From SB11 sp037968475 (GTDB lineage: Bacteria > Bacteroidota > Bacteroidia > UBA8524): a stretch of 64,000 nucleotides of DNA. Position numbers and translations under genes: made by a program. Every line of letters starts with the position of its first letter. Positions within the stretch are counted from its first letter, which is position 1. Location: contig JBBKVO010000005.1 of NCBI GenBank assembly GCA_037968475.1, positions 186,001 through 250,000 on the forward strand, read 5' to 3'. Under the pieces are notes generated by a model, which ran no database searches, was not told the DNA's origin, and saw only the letters and a program-made list of their open reading frames with translations. Shown one piece after another: positions 25,701 to 33,367 of the stretch.

Positions 25701-26906
25701 ATACTAGAGTGGGGTGGTAACGGAACATCAGAGATATATGCAAATTGTATATTCAATATGAGTACAGCTATATATCTACGTGGTGGTGGAAACTTACCTG
25801 CCTTGGTAAATAACTACTTGTATAACTATAAAGACAACGGTATTTATACTGATGGTTATAGTGGTTCTATAGGTAACCCCGGTGGGCCATTAAATGGAGG
25901 TCGCAATACCTTTATGAGTAATAATGGCGGTACAGGTGGTGCTACTATTGATATCAACTCGACAATACCTATTAACGAGGGTGGTAACTTTGGTGTACTA
26001 TTTACCAACAACGTTGGCTCTACCACAGGTAGAGACGAGTTTTACTCAACAGCAGCATGTGGCCATCAAATACAAGGCACATATCCTAAAAATCAGTTAG
26101 ATAAGTATAACGTTTGTGATATTTATAACCTAGATGAGTGGGTATTTAAAAATGCTGATGGTGGGTTTATACTTAAAGACCCTAAGGTGGCAATAGCTAG
26201 TGGTACTGTAAACGAGTTTGTAAAAGCCGGAAAAACAGAACTACTGGGTATATTAACTGCCAAAATGCAGAAAGGCGAAGCCGATGCTCAAACAGCTGCT
26301 GATGCCGTGCTTAATTCAGAAATGGATAAAAACCTTGCAGCACGTGTAATTGTAGAGAATAGTTTGGCAATAGCTCAGCCTCAAATGGCAGCTACCTTCT
26401 TGTTGTCGAAAGAATTAGCAAATATTGACGCTGATTTAAGAGACGTTTTGGCCACACACATTGTATGGACTTCAAACGGTACGTTTACTGCCGCACAAAG
26501 CCAAGCCATGCTAACTATTGATAATAAAAACAATATGTATAGCTCAATGGCTAGGGATATGGTGCAAGTAAACGAAGGCGGACACGATTATAAATTTAAA
26601 AAAGTGCCTTCGCTTGAGTTTAAAGAAGCAACAAATACAATGCAACGAATAAACAACAGCATTAACGTTTACCCTGTACCTGCCATTAATGGTGTAACAG
26701 TTGAGTATAACGTTACTGATGCCAAAGTACAAGCCGTTAGGGTAATATCAATAATTGGTGCCGAAGTGGCCAATTTTGAGTATACTCTTCAAGCGGGTGC
26801 AGTTGATATTAATATCGCTGCTCTTGCCCCTGGTATGTATACTGTAATTTTGGTAACTGATAGCAAAGACAAACCAATGATGACAGGACGCTTTATTAAG
26901 CAATAA
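19719..26906 (+). CDS. Giant secreted PKD / beta-helix protein with T9SS type A sorting domain
   Basis: 2395 residues. Signal peptide about 1-23 (LFLCLWMLFAGSLSLYG). Residues 40 to 1640 are a chain of Ig/PKD-like domains rich in Thr, Ser and Cys, with PKD signatures YSWTFGDGG (about 70), YFWEFGDGY (about 346), VFWDFGDGY (about 1021) and KWEWTFSGP (about 1193). From about 1645 to 2090 a right-handed parallel beta-helix is indicated by repeated short rungs with Asn/Ile pairs (ISGNTFETDD, IEDNKFKINF, ITSNTITSSS). A helical stretch (about 2150-2290) precedes the sorting domain, from INVYPVPA (about 2313) to the end (GMYTVILVTD, GRFIKQ). It is exported and probably anchored on the cell surface as an adhesin or polysaccharide-binding protein. 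Regulation by the upstream LytTR protein is plausible. Confidence 0.88.
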   Translation: MKQKLTLFLCLWMLFAGSLSLYGAAANNPTTADEYLSVMESPPAAGFTYVSNGGCAPVTIQFYSQLNGPGYSWTFGDGGTSTDCNPIHTYITPGTYTVTLVATGGTYTTTITVGAVPVVTFAGDSVSCQNSVEAYTVTSTIPAASYSWSADGGSVSGATAGGATITWSSYGVNYVNYTITTAAGCSKTFRYKVKVIPPPMVNLPCCDKRQTSGEGDIKSNPHGNEGVPGGQAPCTVCANGYNCYEATIDPLFGLASEYTWSWTVTNGTVTSLSTDSTKICVVWGASGMGTITLTATHKIYGCQTVKECEILISPGTTPALTVTGTCVSSPVVFDASGTSPLSSVSSYFWEFGDGYTETTTLPSTSHLYSFTGSYTATLTITTLEGCKYKISKTFVLISGSKPEIECPGTTCEGSRQCYSTTAIGGASYAWTITGDDISQRVITGNKVCVTWGSGPVGTLSVAVTGGGYTCTNTATAVIAIVGNTVPIYGPDFVCQSSFYEKVSTTNYTGACYKWFVNGVAQASTINELSFNPSILSSPITIDVEVNFELGCCKGTGQKIIKALPEYNLNFYTNTVCIGTTVTYNMIFPVGAPTIPVSWSVEGGIINSSTPTSVNITWNTAGIGTITAGNNSPTEYCNDASNNTWSVNVLAKATGDDIFGEAVVCPGTVYTYYHGYQSPTTSATVTCPGATVTQGPFSSTIVFPAVGTPTTFTISVFYDQSILPGCGTTKTLPVVVVPATIPAFTIPPGNVCEGDIVTYTCAMSDPQYYEWNVIGGSIISESYSAGILTIQVQWNSTVTSSITVTNKTCGTTGTQPIIVNGKPVVIITPGNIVCTSSSLGLSVAPVWTSYLWSNGAVTPSTSVSTAGTYSVTVSNGVCENTGNIYVPVVTPTPPVINSFTVTSGTGPYCPIYNQICPNITVGSGTIVSYNWSFTGFNISSSTATCPSVALPSTAGSHTGNWTLVITDSYGCTHSLGGSLTGSCIPDTTTGGCTPISTFNVTGYDPCSGLFSTSGTNFSSVFWDFGDGYVGSGATPTHLYSSACNKTVTCTVWDINGCPKNFTFTISVPYVITNPKINVVNAACTGASTLTVTGASVCSGVGPTYSWTITPAGGGAPVYTATTTSATLNVGSLAIPDGNYNVSVQITIAGCTRTVTETFNKGGLLAYFVSCGGCAGSPLTFIDQSVPYNDPLIKWEWTFSGPATITSFLQNPTVTFATSGTYTAQLIVTDNSVCKDTFTTTFTINPPLAPGNIKVNGVSTASGTIVNICPESTTTLTAPAGSYTYRWSTGATTASIPVTEQGDYYVTVFNASNCAAKIGPIKIKYKPAPEAIIITSSNACSPRFLRAFTGTGYTYNWTYPPSNTSTQPYIYLYTAGSVTLTVTNVHGCVATTTQSFSINPSPSAFASYSPQPFCPGNTVTVTGTPSGGTPPYTHIWNNGNTTTSFPTSTPGTYIYTVTDANQCKASSTLSLQPVLPYGLDKLPYGCYDVCNDVTFCAGTYMPYGWTGQWYNGASPYGAVIPGGGSVSVVFTTSGTYTLHYIPNDVTVSCPAISKPITINYIAIPPITITASSSPLVLCKNSGQSILLTANPQSTEYTYNWYHDGVFVGTGYTYAATGAGSYTVEVSKNECCKKIAKIIIEEVICCFENPGVQFTQILSDYTVSSNQFWQDKYYIDATVFVVGAAELDLTNVDCVFGPNGRIVVQDQAFFRCNNSVLRPCKKDDIWKGLTFTKSASGWINTTTIKNAIVAVFISGNSRGVRLTDNSFIKCQTSVFISGSANQQSISGNTFETDDTYLPYTVNPTEYWAIKLSGARMNGMIAQNEFRNVRPQKAGNRYFGIYAESSNFTASENRFDDMYRAIDVYNNANVVAIEDNKFKINFLKEDYDVYQIRVSDCFNPVLIYENDMDNGLGDNSSAGAIYCSNTYRTHIKDNVINGYYSGIFADRTQAIHITSNTITSSSSVGITINEESERSIVSCNTINSMVTNASQAGLPLYGILEWGGNGTSEIYANCIFNMSTAIYLRGGGNLPALVNNYLYNYKDNGIYTDGYSGSIGNPGGPLNGGRNTFMSNNGGTGGATIDINSTIPINEGGNFGVLFTNNVGSTTGRDEFYSTAACGHQIQGTYPKNQLDKYNVCDIYNLDEWVFKNADGGFILKDPKVAIASGTVNEFVKAGKTELLGILTAKMQKGEADAQTAADAVLNSEMDKNLAARVIVENSLAIAQPQMAATFLLSKELANIDADLRDVLATHIVWTSNGTFTAAQSQAMLTIDNKNNMYSSMARDMVQVNEGGHDYKFKKVPSLEFKEATNTMQRINNSINVYPVPAINGVTVEYNVTDAKVQAVRVISIIGAEVANFEYTLQAGAVDINIAALAPGMYTVILVTDSKDKPMMTGRFIKQ

Positions 26907-26925
26907 CAAAACCTGCCTACACTAT

Positions 26926-26959
26926 AAAAGCCTGCCCCAATTTTGGGGCAGGCTTTTTT
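26926..26959 (+). terminator. Terminator of the giant T9SS gene
   Basis: AAAAGCCTGCCCCAA and its complement form a perfect 15-bp stem with a 2-nt loop, ending in a T-run; 20 bp after the stop codon. Confidence 0.92.
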
Positions 26960-27047
26960 GTTGCTAAGTGTTATTTTTACAATAAGTGTACTTCTAAAAA
27001 ACCAATCCACTTACCTATACGTATATTATCTATAATCCTGCCTGATT

Positions 27048-29432
27048 TTGAAAAGATTTGTACATACACTCATCGCTTTGTGTGCCTCTGTAATAGTACA
27101 AGCACAAACTTTTGTTTTTAATGATAGCATTAGCGCATTAAATCAAATTGATATTGCCCCTTCTGCTCAGTTTGCCAATGTTGGTGATAATATATATACT
27201 ATTCAACAAATAAGCAGGTTACAAAATCAACTCCCTTTCCAGCAAATCACACCGAAAGACCAAAACATCAGTTTTACTGATGCTAATTATTGGGTGGTAT
27301 TCTCGCTGCAAAACAAAACACAAAAGCAACTTTCGTATTACCTAGAAACCGCCCGTCCAATTACAGACAATGTTGATTTGTATTGGCAATTGCCCAATGG
27401 CAATATAGAAGAACAACACAGTGGTGATAATATGCCTTTTGAACAAAGGCCTGTTCTACACCGTAAAATATTATTTAGGGTTTCATTAGAACCAAATGAA
27501 ACCTATAAGGTATTTATTCACTATAAAAGTGATGGTGAGGTGCTAAGCCTTCCTTTATTACTTTTTACTCCTGAAAGATTTTTAGAGCGTAGCTATAACG
27601 AACAGCTTGTTTTTGGCCTTTTTTATGGCGTATTACTTTTGGCAGCACTAACATACCTATTTTTTTATGTAGGTATGCGTGATAAAAGTTTCCTGTATTA
27701 TGGCATATATGTAATTTTTATAGGTTTACTTCAATTGTCTCTTGATGGACTTTTGTACCAATACATCATGCCTTCGGGCGGATGGTTATACTTGTGTTCA
27801 CTAATGCTTATAGCAATACTTGCTCCTTTTTTTATGAGCAAGTATGCGGTAAAGTATCTTTTTGGTGATGGAGGCACAAGCGGTGCTCCAAAACTATTTA
27901 AAATTGTAAATGGATTATTGGCCGCCCTTTTTGTAGTAGTACTTACTATTCCCGAAGGATTGAAGTACAGTTATCCAACGGCAAACATACTTGGTTTGGC
28001 AGTGCTTGCGCTTATAATAACAGCAATAGCAAACAAGTGGCGTAAGCAACGTAAGATGGATATCTTTTTTACACTAGGCTTTGCCTTTCTTGTTATTGGC
28101 TTTGTAATATTTATACTCAACAATTTGGGGATATTGCCCAACTCAATTATCACAACAAATAGTACAAAAATAGGCACAGGATTAGAAGTTGTTTTTCTAT
28201 CACTATCAATGGCAAACCGCATTCGGTTGTTAAAAAGTGATAAAGAAAAAATGCAAGGTTTGGCACTACAAAAAGCCGAAGAAGCCAACGAATTAAAAAA
28301 CTATTTTATGTCGAACATGAGCCACGAGCTACGCACACCCCTTAATGCTATTATGGGTATTGTTGATGTGATGTTTAGGGAAGAGAAAGACGAAAAATAC
28401 AAAGCCAATTTTGAGTTGATAAAAAACTCTTCGTATAGCCTGTTAAGTTCAGTAAACGATGTGCTAGATTATTCTAAGATTGAAAAGGGGGAGATAGTTT
28501 TTGAGCAAGAAGATTTTGAGCCAAGCAAAGTAATAAACCAAATAAAAGATAATTGGGCAAAGCAAGCTGAAAATAAAGGGCTAACGTTTAAATACAGACC
28601 CTCTGATGTTAAACCTTTTATTGTTACAGGCGATAGTTTACGGTTAAGTCAGATAGTTAATAATGTATTGGGTAATGCTGTAAAGTTTACCAATAGTGGT
28701 GAAGTAGATTTTGTAGTCAATTGGCATAAAACAGATGATACAAATGTGCTGATACAGATGACCATAACTGATACGGGCATAGGTATACCAAAAGAAAAAA
28801 TGGAAAGTGTATTCAGCAGTTTTTTACAAGAAAATATAAATAATAGACGTAAGTATGGCGGTTTGGGCTTAGGCTTATCAATAGTAAAAGAGTTGTTGCG
28901 CCTACAGGGTGGTAAAATAAAAGTAGAAAGCGAAGTAGGTAAAGGTACCGAGTGTTATATAGAAATACCGTACAAATTGGCTGATGTGCAAATACAACCA
29001 AAACGAGAAACATTGTATCCCAAAGATGAGTTTGACCTTTTGGGTGCAAAACTGTTGATTGTTGAAGATGATGATGTGAACCAGTTTATAATGAAAACAG
29101 TACTGTCGCGCTGGAAGAATACCGAAATCACTATTGTGAGTGATGGAAGTTTAGCTTTAGAAGCCCTACAAAATGATGCGTTTGATATTGTGCTTATGGA
29201 TTTGCAAATGCCTGTTATGGATGGATATGAAGCCACCAAAGAGATAAGGCGGGGTAGTGCCGGCGAAGCAAATATCCATATACCTATAATAGCTGTTACA
29301 GCTGATACTATGGAAAGCACGCGACAACATACTAGGCAAATTGGTATGGATGACTATATGACTAAACCAGTTGATCAAAAGTTGTTGTATGAAAAAATCA
29401 CAAACCTACTGGCCGAAACTGTGAAGGCTTAA
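27048..29432 (+). CDS. Hybrid sensor histidine kinase with 7TM-DISM sensor
   Basis: 794 residues from a TTG start; no ATG lies nearby and the signal peptide begins there (KRFVHTLIALCASVIVQAQ). A periplasmic 7TMR-DISMED2 domain (about 25-180) is followed by seven transmembrane helices (7TMR-DISM, about 185-390). The HisKA domain has the phosphorylated His426 in FMSNMSHELRTPLNAIMG, and the HATPase has an N-box NNVLGNAVKFTN, DTGIGIP and GGLGLGLSIVKELL. A C-terminal receiver has an acidic pair VEDDD, phospho-acceptor Asp718 in IVLMDLQMPVMDGYEA and MTKPVD. All catalytic residues are present. It probably senses an extracellular or envelope ligand. No output regulator is adjacent; its only neighbour in the same direction is the T9SS gene, behind a strong terminator. 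Confidence 0.93.
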   Translation: MKRFVHTLIALCASVIVQAQTFVFNDSISALNQIDIAPSAQFANVGDNIYTIQQISRLQNQLPFQQITPKDQNISFTDANYWVVFSLQNKTQKQLSYYLETARPITDNVDLYWQLPNGNIEEQHSGDNMPFEQRPVLHRKILFRVSLEPNETYKVFIHYKSDGEVLSLPLLLFTPERFLERSYNEQLVFGLFYGVLLLAALTYLFFYVGMRDKSFLYYGIYVIFIGLLQLSLDGLLYQYIMPSGGWLYLCSLMLIAILAPFFMSKYAVKYLFGDGGTSGAPKLFKIVNGLLAALFVVVLTIPEGLKYSYPTANILGLAVLALIITAIANKWRKQRKMDIFFTLGFAFLVIGFVIFILNNLGILPNSIITTNSTKIGTGLEVVFLSLSMANRIRLLKSDKEKMQGLALQKAEEANELKNYFMSNMSHELRTPLNAIMGIVDVMFREEKDEKYKANFELIKNSSYSLLSSVNDVLDYSKIEKGEIVFEQEDFEPSKVINQIKDNWAKQAENKGLTFKYRPSDVKPFIVTGDSLRLSQIVNNVLGNAVKFTNSGEVDFVVNWHKTDDTNVLIQMTITDTGIGIPKEKMESVFSSFLQENINNRRKYGGLGLGLSIVKELLRLQGGKIKVESEVGKGTECYIEIPYKLADVQIQPKRETLYPKDEFDLLGAKLLIVEDDDVNQFIMKTVLSRWKNTEITIVSDGSLALEALQNDAFDIVLMDLQMPVMDGYEATKEIRRGSAGEANIHIPIIAVTADTMESTRQHTRQIGMDDYMTKPVDQKLLYEKITNLLAETVKA

Positions 29433-29762
29433 ACTGCTGTTAAGTATGTTATTTGTTTGCGCTGTATAGTATTTTGTTGTAGTTTTTTTCGCTAGAATGA
29501 GTCTCAATTCAAAATTTAAAGCCTCTTTATGAATCATCTTTTATACTTCATAAGCTTTAGTGGCAACTAACTATTGTTTTTGGTGTATATATGGCTTTCT
29601 ATACACAAGGCTAAGTTTGGGTGTATAGCATCTAGTATTTATTGCTCCTGTGAATACTTACTTTTCGTTTTTGAGCAAATACTTTTTGTATTTCATTGAT
29701 AATTAGATGATTATGTGAACACAAATAATTTTAAGTTTTGAGTATTTTTATTTAAAAAATAG
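29433..29762. other. Gene-free stretch downstream of the histidine kinase
   Basis: About 330 bp, AT-rich, with no plausible ORF. GTGTATA...TATACAC-like short complementary pieces occur around 29584-29625, but no strong terminator was identified for the kinase gene. Confidence 0.4.
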
Positions 29763-29792
29763 TTGCATTTGTGCAAATGGATTGTATATTTG
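29763..29792 (+). promoter_or_regulatory. Orphan Bacteroidota promoter without a downstream ORF
   Basis: TTG (29763-29765), exactly 19 bp, then TATATTTG (29785-29792). No ORF follows on plus; the next gene runs in the opposite direction. A CATTTG/CAAATG palindrome lies in the spacer. Confidence 0.55.
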
Positions 29793-29798
29793 TATTGT

Positions 29799-29945
29799 CA
29801 ATCAAGGTTATTAACACTCTTGTAAAAGAGTGTTAATTACTTTGTGTGAAGTAAAAAATTAGCTTTGTTGACGGAAGAGTAAATTCTTCAGTAATATTCC
29901 TAAATAGCACAAATAGCCTGTCGGGAGACGGGCTATTTATTTTAT
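29799..29945 (+). ncRNA. Candidate small RNA (about 145 nt) between promoter and terminator
   Basis: The stretch starts about 7 nt after a good promoter and ends at a terminator-like hairpin. It holds three further stems: TTAACACTCT/AGAGTGTTAA (29811-29836, perfect 10 bp), TTACTT/AAGTAA (29837-29854) and GAAGA/TCTTC (29874-29890). No start codon with a reading frame of note is present. No known RNA family was recognised; the transcript is inferred from signals alone. Confidence 0.4.
29912..29939. terminator. Hairpin terminator between the candidate sRNA and the BNR gene
   Basis: AAATAGCCTGTC / GACGGGCTATTT (one G-U pair, 4-nt loop) is followed on plus by ATTTTAT. It can end the candidate RNA on plus and the gene at 29982 on minus. 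Confidence 0.7.
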
Positions 29946-29981
29946 ATACTATTTGGTTTAAAAAAATCCTTCCTCTTGCTG

Positions 29982-32738
29982 TTATCTTTTAATAAAAAAC
30001 TGGGCTGCTTGGCCTTTTTTATTCTCAAGCCTTAGTAGGTATGTGCCTGCTGGCAAAGCATTTACAGGTATAGTAGTAGCTTTTTCGCCCCCCTTTGTTT
30101 CAAACAGCAATTTGCCACGCACATCAAAAATGCGGTAATGGGTAGTACCCTCAAACACGGTAGGTAAATCAATAGTAATATTTTCAGTAGCAGGGTTGGG
30201 GTATAAATTAAATGTAAAAGTTTTATCCGTTCCCTCAATACCTGTTAAATGGTAGGGACGTGTTATGTTCGCAGCATATACACCCGCTCCATGTGTTGCC
30301 AAAATCACTCGCCCATCACTACGGCGTATTTTTATCATTTCGCAAATAGCATTACCAATACCGTCAGGACTTTGTTGTACCCAAATAGTATTTACACTAT
30401 CAAGAGCCGCAGTGCCATACAACCCCACACTTGTAGCCACTAAAACCCCATAATCAGTGCCTGTTTTTATAAACGTAGCCCAACGGCACGAAGGGCCATT
30501 ACCGCTACCATTTACATTTTGCTCTAAATTGCCCGATATATCCGTCCAGTTTTGGCCACCGTCTTCAGTATAAAAAATACTGCGAATACTGTAGTTAGTC
30601 ATCACCACAATCAGCTTGTTTTCATCATCAGGGTGCACACATATATTGCCCACATTACCCGATGGAAAATTTACCCCCGTTATATTTTCGGGTGTTGGGT
30701 TTGTAGCGGTAGCCGCATTTTTTACACGATATACCTTGCCAGTGCTTGTGCCCACAAACAATGAGCCCGAGGCATTCTCGGCCATGCTGATAGCCGAAAA
30801 CACATTTTTCGATGGTTCGGTAAACAACGTATCCCAGTGGCCACTCTCGCGTGATGAATCTAAAAAATTATCCAAAGGTATTTGGGTAATATCTTTGCAG
30901 CGCAAAACCACATTACCTGCAAGCAGGTAAATTTGTTTATCATCTTTAGGGTTTACACACCAAGGATTAATAAACAAATAATTAAACTGACCAGGAGGGT
31001 CTAGTCGGGCACTTTGGGCGCGTTTATAGTTGTTATCTAAATTTATGCGGTATAGTCCTGCTTGTTGCTTGGCTACATAATAATCTTGCCCATTATTGGC
31101 TACGTGGCAGAAAGCACCATCGTAGCTAAAAATCAAGCCCCACGGGTTTTTAGCATCATTTTTATTGGTAAACAACGTGCCGTTATCCTGCAAACCACCA
31201 ATAATTACATTATCACCTGCTTTGCTTTCGTTTAAAGCAACAGTATAAAACTGAGTAGTTACATAACCATTGTTTAGCGATTGCCACTGCACAATATCCT
31301 GTTTAATATTTGTGGTGATAGATATACCCCCATCGTGTGTTGAGATTGCCTTATCAGGATTTGAGGGGTAAAAAACCATATTGTGTTGGTCGGGGTGGTG
31401 ATTTTCATATATCTGAAAATCAGGACGCTTAGTGCCCACAGCATAGCCTCCAATGCGTTGTGTATTATTTAGAGACCTAAAAGCATCTTTTGAGCGAAAA
31501 AGGCTTGAACCACCAATAATCACTATGTTAGTGTCTTTAGGATGCACACGCACATAATAATCATATCCGCCTTGTGCATTAAAAGGTTCAAACTCGCCCG
31601 CACCATTAGGAATACTTTTTGAACGGTCTTCCCACACCCCGCCACTGCCTGTTCCATCACCCGATATATATGTGTATTTCCACAAACTGTTCCCTTCCTC
31701 AGTCCCTTGAAAATCTTTTGTTATTTGGCCACTACCCGGGGTATGCGCCAATATGTATACTTGGTTTTCAAACTGGGGTACAATACCAATCACCATACGC
31801 TCATATGTTGTGGGAAAACCTGCGGGAGTAATATTTGCCCACGTATCCCCATTATCATCACTGCGCCAAATGCCTTTTTGCGGCCCTACATTATCAAGCG
31901 TAGCATATAGTATACCTGTGGTGGTAACGGCTATATCTGTATATTCTGAAAAGCTGCCTGCAAAACGACCGCCACGTACCCTTTGCCATGTATCGCCGCC
32001 ATTGGTACTGCGGTATACACCGCCATATATTGCAGCAAAGACAACGTCTTTATCTGTTATAGCTGGGTTTACTAAAATATTCCAACCCAAATCGTAATCC
32101 ACATCAAACTGAGGCGTATTAACTGCTGTGGCCGTTAGTGCGTTCCAGCTTTTACCCCCATCAGTCGATTTTAAAAATCCGTTTCCAGCAAAAAATGCTC
32201 CTGTTTTTGAAGCACTCGCCCCCAAACGTTCGCCAGTAGTAGCATACCAAATATTTGTTTTGCCCGCGCGGGTATCTTGCGTTAATGAAGTAATAGTGTT
32301 GGTTTGAGTATTGGTTGTGGTTTTAGTCCATGTTTTGCCTGCATCTTCGCTACGCCAAACACCTCCTGTAGCAGCGCCTGCCAATAAAATATCTTCGTTA
32401 GTGGCATCAATGGCTATGGCACGGGTACGCCCGCCTACGTTCCAAGGCCCCATATTTTCCCAAATATCTCCACTTTTTCTAAAAGCATCAGCTTTGGGAA
32501 GGGTAGCCGCAAAAGCCAGTTCCTTTTTGCGTATACCGTCGGGTATTTTACCTGTGGCAGGATCTTTCAATCGGTCAAGCTCCCATTGTTGGCGTGCGCT
32601 AAGGTTAAAACTCATTGCCCCAGCATCGGGTAGGGTTTGGGGTGTATTTACCGAAGGAACAAAATTGATATACGCTATAATGGCAATGCTGGCAAAAGCA
32701 GCAGCTATTGCTATAATTAGTAGTTTTTTACGTTGCAT
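29982..32738 (-). CDS. BNR/sortilin-like beta-propeller protein with T9SS type A sorting domain
   Basis: 918 residues. An N-terminal hydrophobic segment (about 5-27, LLIIAIAAAFASIAIIAYI) acts as signal peptide or anchor. Residues 90 to 830 contain repeated BNR/Asp-box-like motifs (GGVWRSEDAGKTWTK, GGVYRSTNGGDTWQR, KGIWRSDDNGDTWAN, YTEDGGQNWTD), as in VPS10/sortilin-type propellers and secreted glycosidase-like proteins. The C-terminal 80 residues are a T9SS type A domain (FNLYPNPATENITIDL ... LPAGTYLLRLENKKG ... FFIKR). The protein should be secreted and surface-attached; a catalytic activity cannot be assigned. It is monocistronic; TATATTTG on the minus strand at 32747-32754 may be its -7 element, which would give a very short leader. 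Confidence 0.87.
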   Translation of the reverse strand: MQRKKLLIIAIAAAFASIAIIAYINFVPSVNTPQTLPDAGAMSFNLSARQQWELDRLKDPATGKIPDGIRKKELAFAATLPKADAFRKSGDIWENMGPWNVGGRTRAIAIDATNEDILLAGAATGGVWRSEDAGKTWTKTTTNTQTNTITSLTQDTRAGKTNIWYATTGERLGASASKTGAFFAGNGFLKSTDGGKSWNALTATAVNTPQFDVDYDLGWNILVNPAITDKDVVFAAIYGGVYRSTNGGDTWQRVRGGRFAGSFSEYTDIAVTTTGILYATLDNVGPQKGIWRSDDNGDTWANITPAGFPTTYERMVIGIVPQFENQVYILAHTPGSGQITKDFQGTEEGNSLWKYTYISGDGTGSGGVWEDRSKSIPNGAGEFEPFNAQGGYDYYVRVHPKDTNIVIIGGSSLFRSKDAFRSLNNTQRIGGYAVGTKRPDFQIYENHHPDQHNMVFYPSNPDKAISTHDGGISITTNIKQDIVQWQSLNNGYVTTQFYTVALNESKAGDNVIIGGLQDNGTLFTNKNDAKNPWGLIFSYDGAFCHVANNGQDYYVAKQQAGLYRINLDNNYKRAQSARLDPPGQFNYLFINPWCVNPKDDKQIYLLAGNVVLRCKDITQIPLDNFLDSSRESGHWDTLFTEPSKNVFSAISMAENASGSLFVGTSTGKVYRVKNAATATNPTPENITGVNFPSGNVGNICVHPDDENKLIVVMTNYSIRSIFYTEDGGQNWTDISGNLEQNVNGSGNGPSCRWATFIKTGTDYGVLVATSVGLYGTAALDSVNTIWVQQSPDGIGNAICEMIKIRRSDGRVILATHGAGVYAANITRPYHLTGIEGTDKTFTFNLYPNPATENITIDLPTVFEGTTHYRIFDVRGKLLFETKGGEKATTIPVNALPAGTYLLRLENKKGQAAQFFIKR

Positions 32739-32806
32739 AACTATTTCAAATATATAAAATATGGCAACGGAAAGGGCAGCATGGTGTATAGGGAAGTGTT
32801 TTAAAT

Positions 32807-32814
32807 TATCTTTG
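32807..32814 (+). promoter_or_regulatory. -7 element of tRNA-Arg
   Basis: TATCTTTG followed by CCTCC, ending 10 bp before the tRNA; fits TAnnTTTG. Confidence 0.6.
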
Positions 32815-32824
32815 CCTCCTTTAT

Positions 32825-32896
32825 GGCCTTATGGTACAATGGATAGTACGTAAGTCTCCGGAACTTAAGATCCAGGTTCGATTCCCGGTAAGGCCA
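32825..32896 (+). tRNA. tRNA-Arg (CCG)
   Basis: GGCCTTA / TAAGGCC acceptor stem, anticodon stem TAAGT/ACTTA with loop CTCCGGA giving anticodon CCG, and T-arm CCAGGTTCGATTCCCGG. Discriminator base A at 32896; CCA not encoded. A mosaic of broken and hypothetical genes follows it. Confidence 0.93.
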
Positions 32897-32930
32897 CAAG
32901 ATTTTTAAATTGATTTTGCATTTTATTTAT

Positions 32931-33325
32931 ATGGCAATTTATGGTGTTGGTGCTTATTATGAAGATGGAGACGTTAGTCTTGAATTCATTAACAAAAATA
33001 TTATTGGGACAGGATGGGGCATAGATAAGGCTCCTGAACTACATGGGTATTTTAAGCCTTAAAAGCAGGTGATATAGTTTATATAAAAGCAGCAAATTTT
33101 GGTAAGGATATCACAGTTAAAGGCATAGGTATTATTGTTGACGATGCAATTCTCAATTTAACACACCATTACCTTACAGCAGTAGGTAAGAATGTCAAAT
33201 GGATAGATACAACTAGATTTACTATTAAGCGTCCTTTTGAGAAGAATAATGTTCGTTCTAATACTCTATACGAAGAATTCCATGTGGTAGTTCAAAATGA
33301 AATAATAAAAAGGATAGTGGGTTAA
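32931..33325 (+). pseudogene. Frameshifted hypothetical gene next to tRNA-Arg
   Basis: From the ATG at 32931, 43 residues (MAIYGVGAYYEDGDVSLEFI ... ELHGYFKP) end at a TAA (33060). One base out of phase, the sequence continues as LKAGDIVYIKAANFGKD ... GIGIIVDD ... NNVRSNTLYEEFHVVVQ to a TAA at 33323-33325. Adding one A in the AA run near 33053 would restore YFKALKAGDIVYIK and a protein of about 131 residues. The restored pattern (a short 'GDIVYIKA' strand, 'VKGIGII') resembles small PUA-like folds, but I do not recognise the family. It is either a true frameshift or a homopolymer error. It lies 35 bp after tRNA-Arg and 42 bp before the next gene. Confidence 0.65.
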
Positions 33326-33367
33326 TTAGATAACTTTTGTTCTTTGCAATACCTAAATTATCTTAAG

